DNA of 64,000 nucleotides from Microplitis mediator (GCF_029852145.1 NC_079979.1:3210501-3274500); one strand, 5' to 3'. Counted from the stretch's first letter, positions 1 through 12,245 are shown. Notes: generated from the sequence alone by a model not told the origin. A program made the numbers and translations.

Positions 1-129
1 TTCACAATTGCTCCATAGATCAATTAAAAAGTAAGAATACTAAAATAACTGATCTGACGAAATATTACAAATTTTTATGTCTTCTTGAAAATGAGTGAGT
101 TAGTGGAAAATGAATGAACCGCCTGGAGT

Positions 130-260
130 GCAGCAAGAAGTCTGCGCAATCCCAATTGATTCGATGAAAGATTGAATAGAATTCGACAAGAAGTCTGCGC
201 AATTCTAAGCAATCAATGAAGGGTTGAATAGAATTCGACAAGAAGTCTGCGCAATTCTAA
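130..260. repeat. 52-bp tandem repeat, about 2.5 copies
   Basis: The word CAAGAAGTCTGCGCAAT starts at 134, 187 and 239, giving a period of 52-53 bp. The second and third units are nearly identical (GAATTCGA before the word, TCTAAGCAA after it); the first is diverged. No gene is seen here. Confidence 0.85.
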
Positions 261-462
261 GCAACCGTAATTAATGAGATGAGTAATGAGTGGGTAATGA
301 ATGATTCAAGGTTTAACAAAAATACTTGCAATTTCGGGTGCAAAAGTTTACCAGTTGTTTGTACGCAAAACTCAGCAGTATTATAAAATGAAAGAATAGA
401 CTTATCCTTAGAAAACCACAAATTATTTTCACTGAAATTGACTCTAAGTTCAATAATTGAAT

Positions 463-723
463 TTATCTGTAATAAATTGAGTTTTCGTCTAATATTTGCA
501 TACGTGGGTCAAGAGGCGACAATTTGTAATTGAATTTCAAAAATCTTTTAGGTATATCGACTGGTATAAGTTTGTAGTTAATAAAATTTTTTGATCTGTT
601 AGCGAGTAAATATTTTTTTATAAAAGGGCACGATGGTGCGTCTTCTGCGATTGCAATTAATCTTCCTATGTGAAATTTTATTTTTGTTTGTTTAGTGCGT
701 TTTAGTGTCGATAAGTTAGGCAT
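463..723 (-). CDS. Hypothetical 86-aa reading frame
   Basis: An ATG-started frame of 86 codons ending in TAA. The product is basic (many Lys and Arg) with no signal peptide, membrane segment or motif I recognise. Codon use looks more gene-like than the surrounding AT-rich DNA, and the sequence is not simple repeat. No splice partner was identified. It could be a remnant of a transposon ORF or a single exon. I assign no function. Confidence 0.25.
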   Translation of the reverse strand: MPNLSTLKRTKQTKIKFHIGRLIAIAEDAPSCPFIKKYLLANRSKNFINYKLIPVDIPKRFLKFNYKLSPLDPRMQILDENSIYYR

Positions 724-819
724 AAACGTGTAATATTAATGATTTGTGTAGCTAATAAAATTGTAGGCAACAATAAATTGCAAGAGTATTTGAATTATTA
801 TGAAGTATTAAAAAAAATG

Positions 820-1560
820 AATAAAGTATTAAGATTGGGAGTTCGGAACTTTTCAAGAAGTTTTATTTTTAAATGTAATAAAAGTTAGAAAAGATTTTCA
901 AAAATAAAATTGTCAATAGTTTTAAGAAAAGAATAATTAACCTTTTGATTACACAGAAAAATTTTACAAGAAAGATTTTCAGAAATAATTTTGAATTTTT
1001 ATTCCAGGATTTTTATTTTAGTAAAATGAAGATTAATATAGAAAAAGGATGTCAGGTAGGGGTTAAAGGTTACTGGGTATAATTCTTTGAAAGGATTTCG
1101 GAATGATGTTGACGTGTTTCGAATTTTCCACGATAAATAATTATTTTATATTTTTTTCTTTTTCAGCGAAATTATTTTAAAATTGAAATGATTATAATAA
1201 TAATTGTAAGGAAATTAAATGAGAGTTATTTTTACTTTAAGAAAAATATCAAAAGAAAAATTTCGCTTTTTAAATACAGATATTTTAAATTGCAAAAGAA
1301 AATTTGTCAAGAAATTTTATAGAGAAATTTCTTTTGAACAATAAAAAGAAAAATATTTTGGATTTTAAATTTCAAATTTTCAATGTGTAGATTTTTAAAT
1401 TCGAGAATTTATCGAATTTATAAAATTTTGAGAATTAAATATGTACTTAAAAATTACAAGTTGAAATTTAACTCGGAAATTTCAACAAGGCAGGACGTTG
1501 GATTTTTTTAGATTTATAAGAATCGAATAAAATTTTAAAAAAAATTAAATAAAAGAACAA
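820..1560. other. AT-rich DNA, no gene seen
   Basis: About 80 percent A+T, made of short variations on AAATTTTGAGAATT. Stops are frequent in all frames and no terminal repeats were found. Confidence 0.6.
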
Positions 1561-2720
1561 TTCACCAGCGTATCCCACCGCTGTCACCAAATTTTTCGTC
1601 TGTCACGATCGGAGTGAGTGAAGGCGACGGGCGAAAGGGTTATTTTAATTTATTATTTAATATCGGAATACCGAATTACCTCGTTCTATAACTCAACCAA
1701 GGAGTTCGATTGAACCGTCACGTGGCTAGTGTGAGAACATATGAGTGATTGGGCACCGATTATTAATTTATAAGTTATAATATGAAATTATTTTTATTCT
1801 GTCATCCAACCAAGGAATTCGGCTCACGTGGCTGATATAAGAATGTTATAATTTCGTATCGTTTATAACTTATTTGTCTATTCGTACCGAGCGGATGTAC
1901 TATAGACTGTCCCGTTTAATGACCTGCGTGGCGTTAGGGTAGGTCCGGGATTTCTGAGCGAGAGGGATGTTGAGTCGGTGAATATGGGCCCTCGAGAAGA
2001 CCGTGTTCTTTCTCCGTCTTACTTAAGTTTACTATGACTCAAATTACAAGCACTTGAATGCCGGAGAAAAAGGATAGTAAATGAAAAGACGAATGTATAT
2101 AAAAAAAACATGTGTAGTATATTGACAGGTTAAATTTTACATAAAAATATTATAATTTTAGACTTACCCAGAAGGGTTGATGTACCTGCACACACACTCA
2201 CTCCAAATTCACCAGTTTGAATTTGTGCACACAGGAATTTACAATGTTTATGACAGTTTATTGAGATTCACAGGTTGAATCTATTCAAACGAACGCACTG
2301 CACGCTGAACCGAAAGGCCGGCTTTGCCTTCGAGTGAATTTTCTATGATTTTTAGATTTTTTATTAGCGGAATTAATTATTCCCGAACAAGAACTCCGAT
2401 TTGGACGTCACGTGAAGGGATTTAATTAATTTTAATGCGAACTCAAATGATTTTATTTTAGGTATCCAACCTAGGAGTCCAGATGCCTAGGCGAAGGACC
2501 GTCACGAGGAAAGGTTTTAAAAATAAAATTTAAGTCGCGTAATTTATAATTTTTAATAAAAGAATCGAGTTGCGATTATCGATCTAGGAGTCCGGTTGCC
2601 TAGGCTGTGGACCGTCACGAGAACGAATTTTGAAATCGACTCAGTGAGTCTTACTCTCGGATTTAGATAGATCCGACAAGGGTTTCGGTAGTAGAAGTAA
2701 TGACTGAATTTGAGTATTTT
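1560..2720. repeat. Degenerate recurring motif CCAAGGAGTYCG...CCGTCACG
   Basis: A motif of about 40 bp recurs irregularly: near 1694 (CCAAGGAGTTCGATT then CCGTCACGTGGCT), 1803, 2388, 2462 (CTAGGAGTCC then CCGTCACGAGG) and 2581. Spacing is uneven, so this is not a simple tandem array. The - strand of 2160-2340 contains AATAAA and a GTAAGT-like site, as a decayed LTR could, but no LTR ends were identified. Confidence 0.5.
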
Positions 2721-2889
2721 TCCGGGGTTTATATATGAAAAGGTTTGAAAGAAAAGTAGGACCGAAGATGAAATAAAGAATGGGTTAAAGAAAGAGGAAA
2801 AATTATATATAAGGGTTTGATTTTTGAGCAGCTGAGAATGACATATTTATTGCGGGAATTCTTGGTATTTTGTAGTAAACAGGATATAA

Positions 2890-3480
2890 AATAGAAAAAT
2901 AAGTCCGCGGTGGGCTGTTCGAAAATAACTTTTATAAAATATATGATGACATTTGCTGAGAAATATAATTAAAAATTTGAGAGAAAAGTTTTTCTATGGT
3001 GGTGAAGGGGGAAGTGAGGATCCGCGGGGAATCGTGGGATTTTAAAAACGACATCTCTTTGACAAATATATGATGACTTTTATGGTCAACATATTTTTGT
3101 ACTCTAGAAAAATATAATTAAAAGAAAAATAAAATTGAGAGAAAATTTGGGTGATAGAAAAAGAACAGAGAGGTTCTGCAGGGGACCATGTAGTTTTTTT
3201 AAAGACAGCGTCTCTCTGACAAATTTATGACGACACTTGTTACCAGTATTTTAGACGGTTCTGAGAAATGTAATTAAAAATTAAGAGAAAAATAAAATTC
3301 GAGAGAGATTTGTACATTAGAAAAGAAATAGTAAGGATCCGCTGAACAGTGGAACCTATTGGTAACAGATGTTTTAACTGGAAAAGTCGTAAAAATTTGA
3401 GTCGAGCTAAAACAAGGAAATGCTTTGACATATTTATTAAGACTTTTACGATGACGAGGGACTCGCGGTCGCGGAAGACC
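2890..3480. repeat. About 160-bp tandem repeat, three to four diverged units
   Basis: Units are anchored by GGATCCGCGGGG, GGTTCTGCAGGGG and GGATCCGCTG at about 3016, 3172 and 3333. Each is followed by a TCTYTGACAAATWTATGAYGAC block and then GAGAAAAATA. The period is 156-161 bp. Short frames here change from unit to unit and look non-coding. Confidence 0.65.
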
Positions 3481-3877
3481 CAGAGAAATCCTCGCGTGGG
3501 ACATCTGGAAAACATTGAATCAGCAGGTTCCTCGTAAGGGACCGGCCATAGCGGTGCAGCTGTGCGTACTATTTTCTATTTGCTTGTTTCTTTTAATCTT
3601 GTAACTTGACCGTTCATACTTGTACACTAGTCTGTGGGAATTCAGAGCAAACCCAAAATATGTTAGTACCCATATACGGGCAACACACATATATATATAT
3701 ATATATTTATATAATGTAAACACATGTACATTACGCATGTACGTATCTTGATGCATTATTGTATTCTGGTGAGTGTGCTCCGAATTCTCCAGATTAATTT
3801 TATATAAAATAAAAATGAAAAATTTTGAACTTAAGGTTCGATTGAGTGGTGACTCAGGTGTACCGATTGTTACAATA

Positions 3878-4763
3878 TTAGGGTGGCGCAAAAAAACCGA
3901 CTATTTTTTTTTTTTCCATCTCACATGAAAATTTGTTGGTTTACGATGTTTTAAGAAGCCTCTCCACAAATCAGCTCGATAAAAAATTTTTAAGAGGTCG
4001 CTCACGAATTTTGAAAATATCAAAAATGATCGAAATTCGGATTTTTATTTAATATTTTTTTTTTCTCGTGGCAGCAATAGTTTATATTTGTAAAATCATG
4101 ACTATGCTGAAAATTTTAGCCCAAAATTTAAATATTTAAACGGCGCTCAAGAATTTCGAATATTAACTGATAATATGTAACTAATAGTTTGAATTAGTTT
4201 TTATAACTCAATTATTGTCATTTCACTTAAATATAATTTTTGCATAACCAAAAATATACAGGACAGTCTTAAACAATAAAATTTGGTAAGTTTTGAATAA
4301 GCGAAAAAACCTACAAATTGGATTAAAAAATAAAAAAGTATGTAAATAACTTATTATTTCTATTTCTCGGGTTATATTTTCATTCATTGTCATGCAAATT
4401 GATGGTGAAAAAATCGAGAAGCTTTATTATTAATATTTAAGGGTCGCTCAAAAACGTCCAAGAGACTGCGCTCGGAAACATTCAAAATTCTTGAGCGCCA
4501 TTTAAATATTTAAATTTTGGGCTGAAATTTTCAACATAGTCATGATTTTACAAATATAAACTATTTCTGCCACGAGAAAAAAAAAAATTTTTAATAAAAA
4601 TCCGAATTTCGATCATTTTTGATATTTCCAAAGTTCGTGAGCGACCACTTGAAAATTTTTCATCGAGCTGATTTGTGAAGAGGCTTCTTAAAACATCGTA
4701 AACCAACAAATTTTCATGCGAGATGGAAAAAAAAAAATAGTCGATTTTTTTGCGCCACCCTAA
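3878..4763. mobile_element. Non-autonomous TIR element (TTAGGGTGGCGCA ends), TA target site
   Basis: The two ends are inverted copies of each other over about 290 bp, starting TTAGGGTGGCGCAAAAAAA on the left and ending TTTTTTTGCGCCACCCTAA on the right. TA lies immediately outside both ends (3876-3877 and 4764-4765). A TA duplication is typical of Tc1/mariner-type elements, so this 886-bp unit is probably a MITE of that group. The roughly 300-bp middle has no coding capacity. Confidence 0.8.
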
Positions 4764-4884
4764 TATATATATCCGGCTATTTTATTTATTATGAAATTCT
4801 TATCAATGTGTGCAAATGTATTCGGTAACAAAAAAAAAGTAGTCACATATAGTACAAGCCGTAGATACAAATAGTACAAGTGTC

Positions 4885-5160
4885 GAATCCCGGTTAGAAT
4901 TTTTTTCTAATATACCTGAATTAAGCACCATAAGAACCTCTCCAGGTTAACATAAGGTTTGCGTTAATAGAACAAACCTGATGAGTTTTTACTTATCGAA
5001 ACTACATGAGGATCGCCTGAAACAAAAATAGTTATTTGCTATCGGGTAAACCTGACGGGTTCCTTACTGGAACATACCAGGATAGTATTTTAAAAAAAAA
5101 ACGTTAATCGCGATTGGATTATCCTGATCAGGACTATTTGCAGTGTTCTTAAGGATAACA
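4885..5160. repeat. CAACCTGA/TATCAGG word element, first copy
   Basis: Starts near CCCGGTTAGAATTTTTT and contains three or four imperfect units of AACCTGAYGRGTT...ACC...AGGAT with poly(A) runs between them. It is related to the longer array at 35488-35900, which starts with CCGACTAGAATTTTTT. No ORF. Confidence 0.6.
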
Positions 5161-5274
5161 TTCTTATCAAATTTATCTTGTTGGCTTGCTTATCAGACTA
5201 AAAGTTGCTGTTCATACTCTTGATATCGACGTATGAAGGCTCCATTGAACAGCTGCTATGAGATGATTGAAATA

Positions 5275-5430
5275 ATTAAGAAAATGAGATACTACATCGT
5301 ACGATTTTTTAACTGTTTAAAAATTAAATATTTACTATATCAATCACTGATAAGATCTTAATTGTATTGATTCAATCAAATCGTCCGATAGAATCAAAAC
5401 ATTAACATTAAAGATAAGACACTAGGGAGT
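5275..5430 (+). repeat. 150-bp segment repeated at 10590-10740
   Basis: The stretch around TATTTACTATATC-ATCACTGATAA and GATTCAATCAAATCGTCCGATAG matches 10590-10740 in the same order and orientation with scattered substitutions. It has no ORF and looks like a dispersed or segmental duplicate. Confidence 0.6.
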
Positions 5431-5559
5431 GTAAAATAAATGTCAATGAACGAGTCCATGCCATTTGTGATTTTAACTTTTTTTTATTTCATTCTTTATA
5501 GTGTATATACTAATATTTATCATTTTTTGTGTTTCGTAACCAAATATGTAGGTTAAATT

Positions 5560-5995
5560 CTCTTGCATTATTCAAATTTGAGTCACTACCCGTTTATTAA
5601 AAAACTTTTTAATTTTTGAATTAAATACTAGTGATAATAACATTCACACGACGCAAAATGTATGTATTTGCACTTGTTCAATCATATTTAATATTTACAG
5701 TTATGAAACTAAACCTAAATTTCGACTACAACAGACACCATCAATTATTATCTTGCTGAATGACACATGGCAATATTTACAAACGATAAGAGCTATAAAA
5801 TCAAAATATGAATGTAACTATTAAAAGAATAGATATTTAAAGTTTGAAGAGGCAGAGGAATATTTGTAGATGAATGATTGGTTAAAATATTCATTGGACG
5901 ACGTCGATCTTTCATGATTCGTACAATGTACATGAGAAGATCCGTATTTTAAATCCGATCACTTTACAAGTATTAATAATTTTATACAGAAATAT
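5560..5995 (+). pseudogene. Relic promoter and 5' UTR of a third secreted-peptide gene copy
   Basis: This stretch aligns along its length with the promoter and first exon of the two intact peptide genes (20060-20500 and 38570-38980). Shared blocks in order are CAAAATRTRT-ATTTGCAC, TTTCGACTACA-C, GGCAG...ATTTGTAGAT, GACGACRTCG, TTTCAT and AATTTTATAC. The position of the TATA box reads ATATTTAAAG, so the core promoter is altered. Homology stops at about 5995, where a repeat beginning CACTGTAAAAAATCAGG takes over. I did not find its coding exons downstream. It is either a truncated old duplicate or a gene whose 3' part was displaced by insertions. Confidence 0.6.
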
Positions 5996-6002
5996 CCACA
6001 CT

Positions 6003-6480
6003 GTAAAAAATCAGGTACTGACAAAGTACAGCTGCTAATTCTTAAAGGAAAAAATCTTAGATCGATTATGTAAGAAACCTCATGAAAGAATGAAACGGAT
6101 TGAATATAGAGTTTTTCAGGGTCCTTGGAGGAATATTATCAGATTATTATTGGACTCGTATGGTATCCATACAGAAATACTATTAAAGCTTTACAGGAAT
6201 CATATGATCTTTACAGAAATCAATTATTTGATGAGAATTTTTTGATGAGAATTACTGTGCAATTCCGAGTAATCCTTCCCATACAGAGCACGGTGATCGG
6301 TCGATCATCGGCTGAGGATCGGAATATGTATAGGAGCAAGCCTTGCTGGGCATCGGATGTTAACATCAGCGCGAGGCTGCCGATTGAGCATCGGCCGAGC
6401 ATAGTAACCGAGTATCGGCCGATGATAGGATACGAGAATTATCCTATTGTGGCTGCCTAGGATCGGCTCATCCTAGTACT
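6003..6480. repeat. Word element rich in ATCGGCCGAT
   Basis: Begins with CACTGTAAAAAATCAGG, the same end signature as the element at 40670. The right part, 6290-6470, repeats GATCGG, ATCGGCCGA and GAGCATCGG. A related patch lies at 8680-8870. The 111-codon frame across it follows the repeat and is not credited as a gene. 6480-6755 is AT-rich with an AATTTAGTAATTAAAATACT word. Confidence 0.5.
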
Positions 6481-6759
6481 TTGTCTCAGCCAAGGATATT
6501 GACCGACCAAAATTTAGTATCTAAAATACTTGAAATAAATGATTAAAAAATTTTAATTTAGTAATTAAAATACTCCAATTAAATAATAAAAATTCACGTC
6601 TAGTAGTTGAAATACTCAAGTTCAATAATTAAAAATTGAAGATTAGTATTTAAAGTACTCGTGATCGATACTTAAATATTTTAATTTAGCATTTAAAATA
6701 ATTAAATTTAATAATTATATATTTTTATTTATCATTTAAAACACTTAAGTATAACAATG

Positions 6760-7512
6760 TGTAAAATGAGTGAATGTACTTTGGGATTCTGGTGTAGGTG
6801 TGGTTAATTCAATAACTAACAATTAACACAAAAATTACAGATAATAGAATAGATCTTTATTTAACAATATGTACACTGAATAACTGTAAGAAAAATACTT
6901 AAGAGCGAATGCAACTACAAGATACACGATAGCGAATGCGACTGTAAAGGAATGCGCGTATAAATTTGACACGTGGTCGATAGCGGTTAATGACGCGATA
7001 ATTAATTTATAATTAATAACGCGCGAGCAAAAATTCAATATATACTCAATAATTAGTAGCCTTGATATACTAGCTAATTATTAAGAATAGTTAAGCGGAG
7101 ATTTAGCGGAGCGGTTCAGACTTATATCACACTAGTGATATATTGAGCGAAGCGGTTAGATGGATAGCTGTATTCGTACTGAACGATGTAGATTGGAAAT
7201 AGAGACGTCGTCTTCTTCCTTCGTGGCTGCTCGGTGGTGACGTGGCAGCATGGCTGCAGTAACGAATTTTCCCATTGGCTTAAAAGCGCGCCAACAGGAA
7301 ATAGTTAGCCGCCAATTTCTCTGATTGGCCGGCTGGTAGCGGGTTCTCATGCCGACGTGGCACGGTCATGAGCAAGAAATTGCAGTTGTCGGGCCCAGAT
7401 AGCGAGTGACCCGGCACTATTCTGACATTCAAGTCAGTAGCGAGTTCGGCTGCTCCCGTACGTAGCGAAAGTACACGAAGCTTTTCAAAATGATTAAGCT
7501 CGTGACTGAACA
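6760..7512 (-). mobile_element. Solo LTR, family 1 copy 1
   Basis: Read on the - strand this 753-bp unit runs from TGTTCAGTCACGAGC to CTCATTTTACA. It has canonical TGT...ACA ends and an exact 5-bp duplication CAATG outside (6755-6759 and 7513-7517). It contains the conserved block GCCGGCCAATCAGAG with a CCAAT sequence. A second copy lies at 55296-55852 on the + strand. No internal retroelement genes sit beside it, so it is a solo LTR left by recombination between the two LTRs of a provirus-like insertion. Confidence 0.88.
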
Positions 7513-7849
7513 CAATGAAATATTCTCATTTAATGTATTAAATATTTAAGTTCACTAAATAAACATATATATTTGGTATCTAAACATAATCCGTATGGAT
7601 GCTTCTTCGGACTGAAAAGCATTCCAAAAATCTACTCACAAGTATTTTCCCCGAGGGTACTTGTACTTTTTTACTAGGATATTCTCCTGTAGCGGGGTTG
7701 CCAGAGTGACTTTTCCTCTCTCTTGAGCGGAACATTACTTCTATTTTAACTGTCCAACTAGGAAAATGTTGCAGCGCTCTTCTGCACCTAGTGGTGACTT
7801 CCGATACTAATTTTTTCTTTTGCACTCTGCGTCTGCACACTTTGTTATT

Positions 7850-8285
7850 TTCACTCGCTTAATTTTTCTCTCTCTTTTTATTCATTTAAATTGATTTATT
7901 TTTTTTGTACTTAGTTTAAAATTTTTTTTTGTTTTAGTTAAAGAACTTTTTTTTTGACTTAATACAATAAATTTCTTTAGTCAAGAATAAAGTTTCTTCA
8001 CTTGAGAAAAAAATATTCTCGAACTTGGAAAAAAATTGCTTGGTCCAAGAAAGATTTTTCTTGGCTTACGTAATTGCTTTTTTGAATATAGAAATGTCAA
8101 CTTAATTCAAGAAATAATTGCTTGTTACAAGTAACTCATGTATCTAGTAATATATTACTAAATCGAAGCAATAGTTGCTAAAAATAAGAAATTTTAAATC
8201 AATTCAGGAAAAATTTCTTGTTCTAAGTATTCACAGAAATTAGTAAAAAAAAACTTGAAAAAAATTTTTTTTCTCTCAGTGTATC
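7850..8285. repeat. Word element TCAAGAAATTTTTTCTTG ending CAGTGTA
   Basis: Interior built from variations of CTTGAAAAAA and AAGAAATTTTTCTTG. It ends TTTTTTTTCTCTCAGTGTA at 8284, the reverse of the CACTG-type ends seen at 40670. The left end is not certain. No ORF. Confidence 0.5.
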
Positions 8286-8289
8286 ATCT

Positions 8290-9290
8290 CCACAATCACT
8301 AAAACTATTCTCATCACTTTAATTATTACTATTGAATACGCTATGATTAATTTTTTGATTTACAACATTGTTTACAATTGTTTCACTGTGTAAGTTATCA
8401 TGATCACGATCACTTGTAATATGATCATTAACAATTAACACTGAGGGTGTATTAGGCGATTGATATCTATTATCCATGTATTTTTATAATGCTCGATGTT
8501 TTCTTACACGGTCAAACATGATTTTATAAATTACAAAATTTTTTTTTAATCACAACGATAAATTTATTTTCTGTTGTATTCTGTAAGAATTGCTTCTGTC
8601 TAATGGAAAGTATATACAGGTAAATAATACTTAAAAATAGCTGATGTGATATTTAGTGCGCATGCGCAAAAGAAAATTTATCATATCGTCGACCGAGAAT
8701 CGGCTGATGATCGGAATTCATTGTTATTACTATAGTTTGGTTACCGATGGTGTCACAGCCATAGGCTGATAATAGAGCACCGACGCTCGACCGATCATTG
8801 GTAGCCGAGCCTCGGTCGATCGTAGATTTTTTTCGAGCATCGGTGACTCCGTATGAGTGGGCCATTCAAAAAAATTAGTATTTCTTATATCAACTTTTAA
8901 TTTTTTCACATTGAAATATTAATATCACTAGACTATATTTTACTCTACTCGTGAGTAATTTTTTAACAGCAGATAAAGAGGTGTAATTATATGATTTAAT
9001 ACTCTGTTGAGATCCCATATTGAATCGATTATTGTGAATATTTTATCTGAATCTACCAATTTTGATTCTACGTGTATTCATTTTTACTCCCCAATATAGC
9101 ATTTCTTTAAACCCATTGATGTTATAATGAAAAATTATTTGTACTTCGAATAAAATTTCGAATCTATTCAAGTATTTTTTACTCTAAACCGCAGAGTGAT
9201 AATTCAGTAGTCTTCGGTAATCTCCGGTTAATATCGGCTTCGATTAAACGTCTTTTATTTTGCTCGCAAAAACTTACATGTTACGCTCAC
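8290..9290. other. AT-rich DNA with a second ATCGGC patch, no gene
   Basis: 8680-8870 holds CGGCTGATGATCGG, GACCGATCATTGG and similar words matching 6290-6470. The rest is unremarkable A+T-rich sequence. Confidence 0.5.
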
Positions 9291-9740
9291 AAACGTATGC
9301 TTGGAAAAAAAGACAACTCTTTATCTCTCCATGACTTTATATTTATTATAACATTTAAAAATTTTTTTTTTTTTCAAAAATTTTTTTAAAAAAAAATTTT
9401 TTGTTTTTGTTGTATCCGCAATGATTTATCATTGTCAAAAAAAAATTCCTCAATTTTTTTTTACCGCTGTAACTGCATCTGCTTTAAATGTCAACTTAAC
9501 AAACATACATTTTGAGTAACGGTAATGCCGGCGGAAAAAAAATTTGAAGAATTTTTTTTTGGCAATAATAAATCATTGCGGATACAACAAAAAAAAAAAT
9601 TTTTCAAAATTTTTTTTTTTCGATAATCGATCATTTTGATCAAAGAAATGGAGATTATCGGTAAAAAAAACATTTTCAAATCGAAAAAATGAACAAATAC
9701 CGAGAAACTACCAATTATGGTGATTTTTGACAAAATCGCT
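9290..9740. repeat. Inverted repeat centred near 9500
   Basis: GTTGTATCCGCAATGATTTA near 9408 is mirrored by AATCATTGCGGATACAAC near 9571, with poly(A)/poly(T) runs between. It looks like the core of a degenerate fold-back element; its outer ends are not clear. Confidence 0.5.
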
Positions 9741-11450
9741 AAATTTAAAGCTTCGGGGCACTAAGAAAGAAAAATCGCAGCGATTTGAAATTTTCAGGGT
9801 TTTTTCAGGACACTTTGAGGTTGAAAAAAAGACGAAGATATCCTTTGTTCATCCTTTATATCCAAAGTTATAGCAAGATTTCCGAATATCCTTAAATTTG
9901 TGAATTTTGACCTGTTTTTTACTAAACAATATTGTTTTAAAAAAAAATTTTCTGTCAAAAACCACTAACTTTGACTTATATAAAATGTTTTCCAGTTTTC
10001 AAAACCCTGCTTTCATTCTCTGTACGACCAATACATCCGGAGTTATTGATTATCAAAGCCAAAATAGACTTTTTTGCTTTGATCAATGATAACTCGATAC
10101 CAAATTGTCGTAGAGACTTTTTCAAGCCGCCAAATTGAAGGGCACAAAATTTCCTAGAAAAGTCATACGGTCGGATTATTCAAAAAAATTTATTGACGCC
10201 CATAGAGGTATTGAAAGACCAGCAAAAATTTTGAAAATTTTTTTTTCGTTGGTTTTCTTATGATTACTCCGGAACCGTACGTAAAAAAAAATGTTGAGGT
10301 CCAGATCTGAAAACTAGAAACTTGAGGCTACAATTTGCTTTTTTTTCAATTTTCTTATACGACCATTTTTCACCGAGTTACAGCATGTTGAAAATCACCT
10401 AAAAATTTCGGATTTTTTTTCTATCCCTTAATTTTTGTGACCTGTGTGTAATCTTCTTTCAATATATAGCGACTAGAAGATTTTCTTATCTTGAAAAAAA
10501 TTTTCAAATCATTTCAATGTTTATTCTTGTGATATAAAAATATTGCCTGAGGACGCTATTTAATTGCTACGATAAAAAAACGTAAATAGTTAAGACATTA
10601 AGATAATAGATCGTATTATTTTTTTACTACATGATGATTGAATATTTACTATATCGATTACTGATAAAATTCTAAGTGTATTTATTCAATCAAATTGTGC
10701 GATAGCAGCTATAACTTTAGAGATGACGAAAGTTCTGAAACGATGAATTACAGTAGAATTTCCCTAATTTGAATCTCTGTAGTGTAACACACTCTAAATT
10801 TAACAAGATTCTTTTCCTGATGTTAACAATCCTGTCTACTACTGCGTTTTTTTGCGCGGCCAATCAAAGAAAGCTTAGTGGCGGGAAATTCAAATCTTCC
10901 CACTTGCACCTATATGAATAAGTCCGAACTTAAAAATGTATTTGTTTTTCGTGCATTACGCATTTTTACCGCGCAGACCTCTGCACATATGACACGAGGA
11001 TTGGTATGGTGAAAACGACAGGATTTATTAACATTACGGAATGGTCCTGAACAATTAATTAATGTAACAGCAGCTTCGTTGGAAAATTAAAAAGATCTCG
11101 TAATTAACTATAAATTTGAGTTCAAGCTCCAATAACTGTTGATCAGAAGAATTTATAAAAATATTATAAGACTTTTTTTGTAGAGCATTTAATTCCCTAC
11201 TAAAATATGTCTTGAGCTTTTCTGTATAATGAGCTATTGCCGAGTTATAAAATTCTAATATTGAATTTTTTTTTTCTTATGTTATTTAAATAGGAAATCA
11301 AAAATGACAAAGAGGTACCTATTAATATTGATATTTTTATTACCTTTATCTTAACCAGAATTTTTTTTTCATTATCTTTAACGATATTTTCACGGTAACT
11401 GAAGAAAAAAAGTTATTTTTGTTTAAGTCGTCACAAGATTACATTTTTCA
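9740..11450. other. Old repeat remnants, no gene supported
   Basis: 9740-10550 is poly(A)/poly(T)-rich with long runs and reads like an old repeat. 10590-10740 repeats 5275-5430. 10850-10900 has a GCGGCCAATCAAAG CCAAT-like stretch. 11080-11300 matches part of the arm of the palindromic element at 13976. Short frames in this stretch lack motifs. Confidence 0.45.
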
Positions 11451-11575
11451 ACTAAGAGTGTCGTCTGGATCGGAAGATAGGGATGACCTCGCAGCGCGTG
11501 TATGCCCAAAAGGGCGCGGAAACGGCCTCCAGTTGGCGAAAGTAGACTCAGGTCCCATTACATTTATTAATTTGG
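11450..11575 (+). repeat. Fragment of a GC-richer repeat also at 34386-34500
   Basis: The block TGCCCAAAAGGGCG...AACGGC...GACTCAGGTCCCATTACATT matches the reverse strand of 34386-34500. Both can be read as a short frame containing CPKGRGNG, so this may be a piece of an old retroelement ORF, but no domain is recognisable. Confidence 0.5.
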
Positions 11576-12114
11576 CTCAAAAGATATTGGCGTTAAAAAG
11601 TTAAAAAAAAAAAATTTTATCCCGGGAAAAAAAGTTCTTATATGATCATTAAAAATCATATAAAAGTGACTCATATAAAATCATATAAAGTTTTATCATG
11701 AAATTGATCCTATAAAAACTTATATGACTTTATAAAATCTTATATAATCATATATAAAGTCATGTATACCCGGGAAAAAATGATTTCACTTAATCATATA
11801 TACAATAGCTTATATATTACTAGATCTCAAAATTGACAGGATCTGATAATATATAATCAATTCACCGTTTTCAATATTTTTCTTGGATATTTCGCACATT
11901 AACGCTCTGATGTGAGTCAGAACTCATTTAAATCCTTGCTTCGATCGCTTACAACGATTTTGTCCTAAATATACTTTTTTTTTTTTTTTTTTTTGTTATT
12001 GTACATGATTATGAATAAATAAATACTTCAAAAACGCTTATTCATTAATTATTTTCGTTTCGAAAATTTCAAACTTTAACATAAAACATAATGCTTTCGA
12101 ACTCGGAAAGCTCC

Positions 12115-12245
12115 TAAAAAAGGGAAGCAAAGGTATTTTCGAGCTCGAAAAGCTTGAAAATATATTTATAATAATGTTTTCAAGCGCAAAGAGCTCGAAA
12201 ACAGCGGGAAGTTTTAAGGCTGGCCCGCAGGGTAAAGGGTTGCCG
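12115..12245 (-). mobile_element. Fragment of the AACTTCCCGC repeat family
   Basis: On the - strand it reads GACTGACCC-type ending, CTGCGGGCCAG, AAAACTTCCCGCTGTTTTCG and repeated GAGCTCGAAAA. This matches the left end of the fuller copy at 22067. Confidence 0.65.

Noticed and set aside
6125..6460. 111-codon frame
   Set aside because: Overlaps the ATCGGC word repeat, which keeps frames open by chance.
7280..7513. 77-codon frame, also present at 55295-55528
   Set aside because: Both copies lie inside solo LTRs and mirror each other because the LTRs are related; no protein domain.
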